14,078 bases of DNA from Planctomycetota bacterium (GTDB taxonomy: Bacteria > Planctomycetota > PLA2 > JAEUHO01): the NCBI GenBank assembly GCA_024639415.1, contig JAHEIK010000054.1, forward strand, positions 1 through 14,078, written 5' to 3'. The translations under genes were made by a program, and so were the position numbers. Of the stretch, positions 7,138-13,834 are shown piece after piece. Position 1 is the first letter of the stretch. Each line of letters begins with the position of its first letter. The notes beneath the pieces are model-generated. The model did not search any database, was not told where the DNA came from, and worked only from the letters and a program-made list of their open reading frames with translations.

Positions 7138-8567
7138 TGAGGACGACGTCCAATCATGCCTTCGGCGGCGTCCCGTGTCCCGCGGGCGAGCGCGGCCACC
7201 TCATGCTCATGGCCATCGTGCTGGTTGTCGTGATCATGGTGCTCGGCTTCTCGTCCGTCAACGCGGTCTCGACCGCCAAGACGGAGCACGGCGGCAACCA
7301 GGCACGCATGCAGCGGCTCTACCTGGCCGAGAGCGGTCTCGACGCGGCCATCGCCGATCTGCGTTCGGGCGGCACCGGAGCCCTCGGTACGGAAGCCGCA
7401 CCGCTCCAACTCGGCCAGGGCGCGTTCTGGACGACCTGCGTCGACCACGCCGACGGGACCTACACCATCGTGGCGCGTGGCATCTACGCGAACGGTGTGC
7501 GTGCGATCCAGGGCCGGGTGCGCAAGTCGGACCCCGTGTTCCATCACGCCGTCTTCGCCGGCAACTCGTCGGAGGATCCGAACTACACGATGAAGTTCGG
7601 GGGAACGGGTACGCAGGCCGACAGCGTCGCCGGCGGCGTCTACAGCGGAGGCGACATCCTGGTCGAGGGTGACGCCTCGCTTCCGGGAGAAGTGCGCGCC
7701 GAGGGCACCATCACCGGGACGACGGGCACCGCCGGCGTGTCGCAGCCGGGCTTCGACTTCCGCGGCATCGACTTCGAGGGGCCGAGCACCATCGATGTTG
7801 CGGCCGAGTTCGCCGCGGGGGCGACGGCGGTCAGCGACGACGCAGGCGGCATCGCAGACCAGCTGCCGGTCACGAACCCGGCGCACATCTTCCGGCGCAA
7901 CCCGGACGACCGTCTGACGGAGATCGGCGGTACGACCAAGAACGACTACTTCCTCGAGGACCCCTACGAGGTCGTGGGCGTGGACTCCAGCGACGACGGC
8001 TCCGACCCCTACTACTTCTCCATCGACGACGGCTCCGGCGCGACGCGCAGGGTCTACTACATCGACGGAAACCTCTGGATCCACAACCGCCCGACGCTGT
8101 CGTTCAAGCTGCGTACGGCGGCGGGCACCGGGGTCCAGGTGACGTTCGTCGTCCGCGGCAACATCACCTTCAGTGACAGCGTCCGCCTCGACGACCCCAG
8201 CAAGGACGCGCTCGCGTTCATCGCCCTGGAGGATCCCGACGTCGAGGACAGCGGGAACATCTACTTCGGCGACCCGACGGGCGGGACACTGAAGTACATG
8301 CAGGCGTACATGTACGCCGAGAAGGACTTCCTCGACGTCAACCTCGATGCGAGCGGATCCAAGGAGGTCACGGTCGTGGGGGCCATGACGGCGGGCAACC
8401 ATGTGGCGATCGAGCGCACCTACGGCACGGCGCACTCGAAGCTGGCCGTGGAGTGGGACGGGCGCTTGCAGATGGGGGACGTGAGCCTTCCGCTCATCTC
8501 CACGGACGTTCCGCAGAACGGCTGGGCCCTGGAGGCTTGGGCCGAGGTCTCGCCGGACACCCCCTGA
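7137..8567 (+). CDS. PilX/GspK-like minor pseudopilin, large, without Glu at +5
   Basis: This 476-aa protein has a 20-residue leader ending in E-R-G, then a hydrophobic helix (about 22-42) and a conserved-looking segment around 60-75 with the LAESG element typical of PilX N-terminal domains. The predicted cut after Gly20 puts Met at +5 where most pilins have Glu. GspK proteins are known to lack this Glu, which supports a tip role. The large C-terminal part is rich in Gly, Asp and beta-strand patterns (for example GGDILVEGDASL and FVVRGNITFSDSV), as in the big C-terminal domains of PilX-like proteins from Planctomycetota. Start by TGATG overlap with the J-like gene. The frame's upstream extension is a shadow. 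It is followed, 8 nt after the stop, by the HEAT-repeat gene. Confidence 0.82.
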   Translation: MRTTSNHAFGGVPCPAGERGHLMLMAIVLVVVIMVLGFSSVNAVSTAKTEHGGNQARMQRLYLAESGLDAAIADLRSGGTGALGTEAAPLQLGQGAFWTTCVDHADGTYTIVARGIYANGVRAIQGRVRKSDPVFHHAVFAGNSSEDPNYTMKFGGTGTQADSVAGGVYSGGDILVEGDASLPGEVRAEGTITGTTGTAGVSQPGFDFRGIDFEGPSTIDVAAEFAAGATAVSDDAGGIADQLPVTNPAHIFRRNPDDRLTEIGGTTKNDYFLEDPYEVVGVDSSDDGSDPYYFSIDDGSGATRRVYYIDGNLWIHNRPTLSFKLRTAAGTGVQVTFVVRGNITFSDSVRLDDPSKDALAFIALEDPDVEDSGNIYFGDPTGGTLKYMQAYMYAEKDFLDVNLDASGSKEVTVVGAMTAGNHVAIERTYGTAHSKLAVEWDGRLQMGDVSLPLISTDVPQNGWALEAWAEVSPDTP

Positions 8568-8575
8568 CGACAGCC

Positions 8576-9871
8576 ATGAGAGTCACGATGCGCAGCACCC
8601 ACATCTTCACCTTGCTCGCCGCCATGGCGCTGGCACCCGCCTTCGCAGCGGCTGAGCCGACGGCCAAGGCCCAGGTGCGCGAGATCCTCGCCTCACTCGA
8701 GCAGCCCCGGGCGTCGGCCGCGGACGCGGCCCGTCGGCTCACGAAGCTCGGCACGGCCGCCCTGCCGGCCCTCGTCGCCGAGCATCGGCGTGCTGCTGCG
8801 CGCCGGGACGTGCAGGCCCGTGAGGCGGATGCGTCCGTGGACGTACTCGAGCGCGCCATCGCCTCGCATCGTGTGATCTTCCTCGAACGTCACCTCGACG
8901 AGTACGTACGCAGCCACGAGGGCACGGCGGCCCGCTTGGACGCCCTGCACACGCTGGCCGTGTTCGGGCGCCGCTCGTCTCTCGCGCTCGCCATCGATCT
9001 CGTGGACGGCGTCGAGCGCACAGCCGTCGGCTCTCGCGCTGTCGTCAGCGCCTGGCAGGCCGTCTTGCACACGGTCTTCGATGACCGCGCGTCCGTGACG
9101 CGCCTGCTCTCGGCTTGGCGCCGCGTGCCTCAGCCGCTGCACGCACCCACCGCGCAGGTCCTGGCCGAGCGCGGCACGCGCACCGAGCTTGCCGCGGTCC
9201 TGACGATGGTCCAGCGTGCGGACGAGGGCATCCCCGAACTGCTCCGCGTGCTCGACGACGCCTCGCCGGTCGTGCTCAGCAAGCTGCCGTTGATCGCAGC
9301 CCTGCTCGAGTTCCGCAAGCATCGGGAGCGCGGTGTGCGACTCGCCGTCGCACGGCTGCTCGGTCGCTCGGGTCGCTCGGACGCCTTCCAGCCGCTCGTC
9401 GATCTGCTCGACGACGACGACGGCGGCGTGCAGCGTGCCGCCGTCGCGTCCCTGCGCGCCCTGACGGGGGCATCCGCCGGTTCCTCGGCAGAGTCGTGGA
9501 AGCGCTGGCGCATGGACGAGATTGCGTGGCGCAAGCAGAGCAAGGTCTCCCTGGCGCTGCACTCCGATCGCCCGGTCGAGGTCGCCCGCGCGCTGCGCGA
9601 GATCGGCAAGCATCCGTTCATCGGCACGAAGGACCTGCTGAGCATCGTGCGCCTCGTCGACCGCGGCACCGATGGCGTGCGGGTTCTCGCCTGCGCCACG
9701 TTGGTGCGCCTGAACCGGGCGAGCGTCGCGCCGGACCTCGTACGGCACCTGAACGACGGCGATGGCGCGCTGCGCAACGCCGTCTGGAAGGCCCTGAGGG
9801 CGCTCAGCGGCGAGGATCATCCGGCGCAGGCGCGTGCTTGGTCCGACGCGGCCAAGCGCTGGCGCTCCTAG
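8576..9871 (+). CDS. Secreted HEAT-repeat protein
   Basis: This 431-aa protein has a Sec signal peptide (hydrophobic core LLAAMALAPAF followed by small residues and AAAEP, cut near residue 26). Most of the rest looks like paired amphipathic helices. Clear HEAT-like repeats lie at about 245-295 and 362-420. Two repeats end in L-R-A-L-T/S-G followed by W-x-x-x-x-R-W-R, a style common in Planctomycetota HEAT proteins. HEAT arrays are protein-binding scaffolds; the partner here may be the pseudopilin complex encoded just upstream, since the gap is only 8 nt. That link is inference. ATG at 8576 was chosen as the first start after the preceding stop. The in-frame ATG at 8588, with GAGAG five bases upstream, is an equally good candidate and keeps the signal peptide intact. 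It ends 35 bp from a convergent gene. Confidence 0.85.
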   Translation: MRVTMRSTHIFTLLAAMALAPAFAAAEPTAKAQVREILASLEQPRASAADAARRLTKLGTAALPALVAEHRRAAARRDVQAREADASVDVLERAIASHRVIFLERHLDEYVRSHEGTAARLDALHTLAVFGRRSSLALAIDLVDGVERTAVGSRAVVSAWQAVLHTVFDDRASVTRLLSAWRRVPQPLHAPTAQVLAERGTRTELAAVLTMVQRADEGIPELLRVLDDASPVVLSKLPLIAALLEFRKHRERGVRLAVARLLGRSGRSDAFQPLVDLLDDDDGGVQRAAVASLRALTGASAGSSAESWKRWRMDEIAWRKQSKVSLALHSDRPVEVARALREIGKHPFIGTKDLLSIVRLVDRGTDGVRVLACATLVRLNRASVAPDLVRHLNDGDGALRNAVWKALRALSGEDHPAQARAWSDAAKRWRS

Positions 9872-9872
9872 G

Positions 9873-9897
9873 GCAGCGCGCTGCGTCCGAGCCGCAG
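9873..9897. terminator. Inverted repeats between convergent genes, possible shared terminator
   Basis: The 35-bp gap between the HEAT gene and the convergent phosphoesterase gene holds the palindrome GCAGCGCGCTGC (9873-9884) and an overlapping stem CTGCG (9881-9885) with CGCAG (9893-9897) around a 7-nt loop. Only one of the two can form at a time. No T-run is present on either strand, so this is a weak call resting mainly on position. Confidence 0.3.
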
Positions 9898-9906
9898 AGG
9901 CCCGGG

Positions 9907-10824
9907 CTACGGCCACTCGATGACTGCGGATACCGGGAAGTGGTCCGATGGATAGCGGCCGTCTTCATTCGTATGCACGATCGAGGCTTCGCGGACGGTA
10001 GCAGCGCCGGCGGCTACGAGGACGTGGTCGATCTTGCGGCTCCTGCGGTTGCCGCGCCATCCGCCGGCGGTTCCCGAGCCGGGCGCTTCGCCATGCAGGG
10101 CACGGTACGTGTCCACCAGCGGGATGGGGTTCTCGTAGGCCACGCCGTCAGCGTCGGGGAGCGTCCCCCGCCCGAACAGGAAGGCCATCGTGGGGCCGTC
10201 CTCGGGCGCATTGAAGTCACCGGTGAGCACGAACGGTACGTCGGTGTCGCGGCTTGCGATGTGCTTCATCAGTCGCACCGCGCTCTGCATGCGAGATGCC
10301 TTGCTGCGGTGGTCCAGATGCACGTTGAAGTGGTCGTAGCGACGTCCCGTCTCGCGATCCTGCAGGCGTGCCCACGTGCAGTAGCGGACCGTGCCCTTCT
10401 CGTTCGTGCCGTCGGCGAGGAGGAAGCCTCCCGCGTCCAGGCGTTCGAAGCGCGTCTTGCGATACAGGATCTGCTGCGTACGGGTGAAGACGGGGTCGTT
10501 GTCGAACCGGTAGCTGGCCAGCGCCGGAAGCGCGTCCTCGATATCCGCGATCTGGCGCTTCATCGGCTCCTGTGTACCGATGGAGTCGGGGTCCTCCTCG
10601 CGTAACACGCGGTACACGAGATCGCGTCGATGGACCCAGGCGTTCGGCCCGTCCTCGAGGCCGTCCCAGCGCAGGTTGAACGACAGGACCCGCACGGACA
10701 GCGGGAGCGTCGGTTCTCCCAGGCTCGGCCCGGCGTCGGACGTCGTCGTGCCCTGATCGCCGCACGCGGCGGCCAGCAACAGGAGCGTGATGCCGAGGCA
10801 GGTGCGCAACATGCACGCGAGCAT
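9907..10824 (-). CDS. Lipoprotein of the endonuclease/exonuclease/phosphatase (EEP) family
   Basis: This 305-aa metal-dependent phosphoesterase of the EEP superfamily carries a lipoprotein signal (hydrophobic LGITLLLL, lipobox A-A-A-C, Cys21), so it acts outside the cytoplasm, anchored to a membrane. Family motifs in order are SFNLRWD with N50, GTQEP with the metal-binding E86, HFNVHLDH with H169, TGDFN with D203 and N205, KIDHV with D266, and the catalytic SDHFP with D294 and H295. All expected active-site residues are present. The substrate (nucleic acid, nucleotide, sugar phosphate or lipid phosphate) cannot be told from sequence. The reading frame runs far upstream into the next gene, but the start is placed at ATG 10824 because the signal peptide begins there; ATG 10812 is an alternative. 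Neither has a good ribosome binding site. A promoter-like site lies just upstream. Confidence 0.88.
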   Translation of the reverse strand: MLACMLRTCLGITLLLLAAACGDQGTTTSDAGPSLGEPTLPLSVRVLSFNLRWDGLEDGPNAWVHRRDLVYRVLREEDPDSIGTQEPMKRQIADIEDALPALASYRFDNDPVFTRTQQILYRKTRFERLDAGGFLLADGTNEKGTVRYCTWARLQDRETGRRYDHFNVHLDHRSKASRMQSAVRLMKHIASRDTDVPFVLTGDFNAPEDGPTMAFLFGRGTLPDADGVAYENPIPLVDTYRALHGEAPGSGTAGGWRGNRRSRKIDHVLVAAGAATVREASIVHTNEDGRYPSDHFPVSAVIEWP

Positions 10825-10847
10825 CGCAAGCCGGGGGGCGCGCCGCA

Positions 10848-10875
10848 ATGGTATGAGTCGACCGCGCGTCCGCAA
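10848..10875 (-). promoter_or_regulatory. Weak promoter-like site upstream of the EEP lipoprotein gene
   Basis: Read on the minus strand, TTGCGG (10875-10870) and TACCAT (10853-10848) are 16 bp apart in the 91-bp gap between the two minus-strand genes. Transcription would start near 10841, giving a leader of about 17-29 nt for the two candidate starts. The -35 match is partial. Confidence 0.3.
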
Positions 10876-10915
10876 GGGCGCGTGTGTGCCGCCGTGCGAA
10901 CTCGGTACCCTTCGG

Positions 10916-11755
10916 CTATCTGGAGCGCTGCGCCGCCTGCCAAGCGTCCAGCACCAGCATCGCCAAAGCATCCGACTCCGTGCGAGCCTGCAAGCGTCCC
11001 TCGTCGTCTGAGGGCAGCAGGTCGTGCCAGGCGGTGGCCCGGTTCGTAGTAGTGGCCCGTCGTGCGCGCGCGAGAGCCCACCGGCGCGCGCGACGCACGA
11101 AGGTGCAGCGCAGGTGGAGGGGATGGCGCGTCCCATCGTGCTCCATGGCCGAGAGTTCGATCTCGGACGTCGAGAGCGCATGCCCGAAGTCGGTGTCCAC
11201 ACCTGAACGAACGGCGGCAGCCACGCCGGGCGAATGTCGCTCAGCCTCCACGCGCGCCCGTTTCTCCAACTCCTCTACGAATCGGCGCAAGAGGGGAGTC
11301 AACTCGGCCTTGGCATCGTCCAGGCTCCCAAGCTCCGCACGGCGCTTGAACACGCCGGTCCACGGTCGCTGGCCTTCGCTACGGGAGAGGGTCAGGGCGC
11401 CGCCCTCGAGTGACCAGGCAAAGCGCGCGACGCCGAGATCACCCCCCATGGCCAGGGCCAAGTCACCACCCTCCACACGATACGTCCCCGCGACTCCCTC
11501 CTTGCCGGTGAACTGCTCCAGATGGCCGTCCTCGGCAAAGAGGATGAAGGAGTGCTCGGCCAGTCCACGGGCGGCGTTCGGGTGGGCCGGCACCCACAGC
11601 CCGAGGAGCCGCCGATCTCCTTCAGAGGGCGACGTTGACCTATCGCCTCCGCAACCGGCCCCCAGAAGGGTGGCGACGAGGATGGCGCTCAGCCCGAGGT
11701 AGACCGAGCGAGCAGCGCCCTGGAGTGCGTTCTCATGCGTCGTCATCGTCGACAT
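10916..11755 (-). CDS. Lipoprotein of unknown function with a lipocalin-like beta region
   Basis: This 279-aa protein has a signal peptide with lipobox L-G-A-G-C and lipidated Cys35. The part after it (about 44-130) begins L-L-G-L-W and contains strand-turn patterns such as FILFAEDGHL, GTYRVEGGDLALAM and LEGGALTLS. This is how small lipocalin-like or NlpE-like stress lipoproteins look, measuring a value against a threshold such as 'GTYRVEGD'. A charged helical stretch (about 140-175) and a C-terminal region rich in Arg follow. I do not recognise a specific family. ATG at 11755 was chosen over ATG 11746 because GGATGGGG lies upstream. This start overlaps the end of the preceding membrane-protein gene by 23 nt, so the two are probably translated together. 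No function is claimed. Confidence 0.78.
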   Translation of the reverse strand: MSTMTTHENALQGAARSVYLGLSAILVATLLGAGCGGDRSTSPSEGDRRLLGLWVPAHPNAARGLAEHSFILFAEDGHLEQFTGKEGVAGTYRVEGGDLALAMGGDLGVARFAWSLEGGALTLSRSEGQRPWTGVFKRRAELGSLDDAKAELTPLLRRFVEELEKRARVEAERHSPGVAAAVRSGVDTDFGHALSTSEIELSAMEHDGTRHPLHLRCTFVRRARRWALARARRATTTNRATAWHDLLPSDDEGRLQARTESDALAMLVLDAWQAAQRSR

Positions 11756-12185
11756 ACGCGACACCCCATCCGTCCGAGGCGCCCACACCGTGCTTGCCAA
11801 GCGCGTTGATGACGTCGGTGGCCACGTGGCGATCGTCCAGCGTGATGACATACTCATGCAGCGAGCCCATCTTCGGCATGATGACGAGCTCCACCACGGA
11901 GGCGTTGCTGGGGTCGCTCGTCACGCTCTGGACCGCGGCCAGGGAGTAGACTTCCTCAGTCGAGCCGACTCCTTTTCGCGGGCCCTTCAGCGCAACGCGC
12001 TTCGAGTCACGGTCCACCGCTACGTAGGAGCCCAGCAAGCCGCCGTGCATGGACGAGACATGGAATCCCTGCGCTGCAAGGCGCTTCCGCGCGCCTCGGA
12101 TCTGCGCCTTCTGCACGACGACCATGACCACGCCAAGCGCCAGGACACCGAGCACGATCACGGGCGCGATGGATGCGAGTATCAC
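11733..12185 (-). CDS. Small single-helix membrane protein, possible PH-like domain
   Basis: This 150-aa protein starts with a hydrophobic helix (about 2-23) followed at once by a basic stretch (QKAQIRGARKRL), predicting a C-terminal part in the cytoplasm. That part has alternating strands (GSYVAVDRDSKRVAL, YSLAAVQSVTS, VVELVIM, EYVITLDD) and a closing helix, a layout like small bacterial PH-like domains; this is inference. It ends in four Asp and an Ala. The start is GTG at 12185, not the in-frame ATG at 12254. GAAGGGAG lies 7 nt upstream of the GTG, and the best promoter -10 box (12253-12258) overlaps the ATG, which would leave no leader. The hydrophobic helix also begins at the GTG. Its end overlaps the start of the next lipoprotein gene. 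Confidence 0.72.
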   Translation of the reverse strand: MILASIAPVIVLGVLALGVVMVVVQKAQIRGARKRLAAQGFHVSSMHGGLLGSYVAVDRDSKRVALKGPRKGVGSTEEVYSLAAVQSVTSDPSNASVVELVIMPKMGSLHEYVITLDDRHVATDVINALGKHGVGASDGWGVAYVDDDDA

Positions 12186-12252
12186 GAAGAGACTCCCTTC
12201 AGTCCGCACGAAGGCCGCCGACGACCGTGCAGTGGGCCGCCACAGGTTCGCC

Positions 12253-12282
12253 ACCGTACGCCGCGACAGGGGCGCCGGTCAA
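12253..12282 (-). promoter_or_regulatory. Sigma70-like promoter for the membrane protein/lipoprotein pair; 211-bp gap
   Basis: On the minus strand TTGACC (12282-12277) and TACGGT (12258-12253) are 18 bp apart. The -35 is identical to that before the molybdenum hydroxylase operon and the -10 differs by one base. Transcription would start near 12246, about 60 nt before the GTG start. The rest of the gap (12186-12396) holds a weak stem, GCGCGC at 12308-12313 and 12320-12325, that might end the FecR gene transcript, and a direct repeat GGCTCGCC (12329-12336 and 12350-12357). No gene is visible there. Confidence 0.5.
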
Positions 12283-12396
12283 TCCGCCGACCTTCGTGCG
12301 GGACCCGGCGCGCCTCCGAGCGCGCGCAGGCTCGCCGTGCCCCGTCCGCGGCTCGCCCTTCGCGCTCCCCCGCACTCGCGTACGACGGGCCCGCTC

Positions 12397-13752
12397 CTAG
12401 CGCGGCTCTCGCCCGCTCCAGAGAGACTGGCACCGACGAGCAAACATGCCGCTTGGCAGCGGCTCGACACGCGTGGCCGTCTTGCCTTCGACGAGCCGTA
12501 CGCGGTGGCCGGCGGGTACGTCGACACGCGTTCCGCCCTTCAGCGCAAGCTCTGCCTTGCCTTCTCGTACGAGCACGACGAGGTCCTTCCCTTCGTGGAT
12601 GAAGACGACATCGGACCCACGCACGGACGCCGTTGCGTAGGTCGTACGGATCTCGAATCCGCGCGACGTAGCCTTCTTGAGGTAGGTCTTGAACTTCCGA
12701 TAGCGGATCTCGCCTGCGAGAAATTCGATGACAAGCTCCGTGTCGGCAAGCAGCGCCCGGGACTTCCGGCCGACTTCGAGCACGAACGCATCCGCGCCAC
12801 GGATGGCCGCAGCACCATCCGCGCCCGTGACGACTTCATCGCCGGGCCGGATCCCTCTTGCGCCCAACGCGAGAGTCGACCCGTCGCGGCTACGCAGGGC
12901 GACTGACCCTCTCGAGAGGATGACCTCCGGAAACACGCTCGCATGCGTCGCTGCGTCGAGCAGGAGTTGGGCCTCGCGTGCTCGCGCTTCCACGGCGCCG
13001 AGGGCCGCGTCCAAGTCGGCGTTCTCTTGTGCCAGTTGCTCGCGCGCCCTCGTGTCGTCGGCGTTGCCCGTGAGCGCCCGCGCCTTGGAGGCGGCCGCCG
13101 CCATGTCGATGCCCATGCTCTGCAAGCGCTCGTTGTGTATGCGCAGGAGCGCTTCGGCCTTTCTCAGTCGCTCGAGGTTCCTCGCCTTGACGGCCTCGTC
13201 CACGTACGCCTGCACGCGGATGCGCAAGGCCGCGATCTGTGCCGCCAGCCGGTCACGCGCAGCCACCAGCGCCAAGTTGTCTTGCAGGTCCGTCCGGAAG
13301 ATCAGCTGCTCCCGGACCTCCTGGGTCGCCCCCTCGGCCGTGCGGATCAGCGTGCGTACTGCGGCGGCGTTGGTTCCCCGCTCGAACTCCGCCGCCGCTG
13401 CACGCAGCCTCTCCGAGCCCGCACGCACCGCCTCAGCCCGGCGCTTGCTCTCGCTGCCCTCGAGCGCCCGTCCCCGGGGGCCGGCGAGGAACCACGCCTC
13501 GGAGGCCAACGCGGCCCGCCGCTGCGTGAACTCCCCGTGCGCCTTTGCTGCGTTGAGCGCACCCAGCGTCTTGACGGTGGCGGTGTGTGCCGACTCGGTT
13601 TGCGCGCCGGCGTTACCGATGCTGCGGACCAGGCGTGGCTTCGTGCGTTCGCGCGGGTCGGCCGGCGCACCGGTCGTCCACACACCTACGAAGACCAGCA
13701 CCAGAATCCAAACCAGGCGCTGTCCATGCTTCGGGGGCGGCCTGCCATTCAT
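12397..13752 (-). CDS. Secreted coiled-coil protein with C-terminal FecR domain
   Basis: This 451-aa protein has a basic N-terminus, a hydrophobic segment (about 13-25) and small residues near 26-31, a Sec signal peptide or a membrane anchor. From about 70 to 270 it is very rich in Ala, Arg, Glu and Leu with heptad-like spacing, predicting a long coiled coil. The C-terminal part (about 277-430) is a FecR-type domain: GDEVVTGADGAAAI, FEIRTTYATASVRGSDVVF and VLVREGKAEL follow the family pattern, ending with PAGHRVRLVEG. In classical systems FecR is an anti-sigma factor next to an ECF sigma gene. Here no sigma factor and no sigma-binding N-terminal domain are present, so a structural or sensing role in the envelope is more likely. 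ATG 13752 has GGGAGGG six bases upstream; the frame open further upstream has no such site. Confidence 0.87.
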   Translation of the reverse strand: MNGRPPPKHGQRLVWILVLVFVGVWTTGAPADPRERTKPRLVRSIGNAGAQTESAHTATVKTLGALNAAKAHGEFTQRRAALASEAWFLAGPRGRALEGSESKRRAEAVRAGSERLRAAAAEFERGTNAAAVRTLIRTAEGATQEVREQLIFRTDLQDNLALVAARDRLAAQIAALRIRVQAYVDEAVKARNLERLRKAEALLRIHNERLQSMGIDMAAAASKARALTGNADDTRAREQLAQENADLDAALGAVEARAREAQLLLDAATHASVFPEVILSRGSVALRSRDGSTLALGARGIRPGDEVVTGADGAAAIRGADAFVLEVGRKSRALLADTELVIEFLAGEIRYRKFKTYLKKATSRGFEIRTTYATASVRGSDVVFIHEGKDLVVLVREGKAELALKGGTRVDVPAGHRVRLVEGKTATRVEPLPSGMFARRCQSLWSGREPR

Positions 13753-13771
13753 CACCAATCCCTCCCGGGAC

Positions 13772-13791
13772 GAGGACGCGACTGCGTCCTC
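13772..13791. terminator. Perfect 8-bp hairpin in the FecR gene leader
   Basis: GAGGACGC (13772-13779) and GCGTCCTC (13784-13791) pair perfectly around the loop GACT. On the minus strand it lies between the stop of the truncated upstream gene and the ribosome binding site of the FecR-domain gene, about 20 nt before its start. No T-run follows. It could be a terminator or a leader structure controlling the FecR gene. Confidence 0.4.
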
Positions 13792-13816
13792 ACCCGTTGT
13801 CGCCGCCGTCACGGGA

Positions 13817-13831
13817 CGGAGCGAGGCTCCG
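13817..13831. terminator. 6-bp hairpin right after the truncated gene
   Basis: CGGAGC (13817-13822) and GCTCCG (13826-13831) pair around GAG. On the minus strand the stem begins 3 nt after the stop codon at 13835-13837. Its place directly after a stop favours a termination or 3'-end-protecting role, though no T-run is present. Confidence 0.35.
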
Positions 13832-13834
13832 CGC

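Noticed and set aside
12049..12906. 285-codon open frame on the plus strand opposite the FecR gene and its downstream gap
   Set aside because: It runs antisense to a gene with a clear FecR domain and has no recognisable domain or ribosome binding site.
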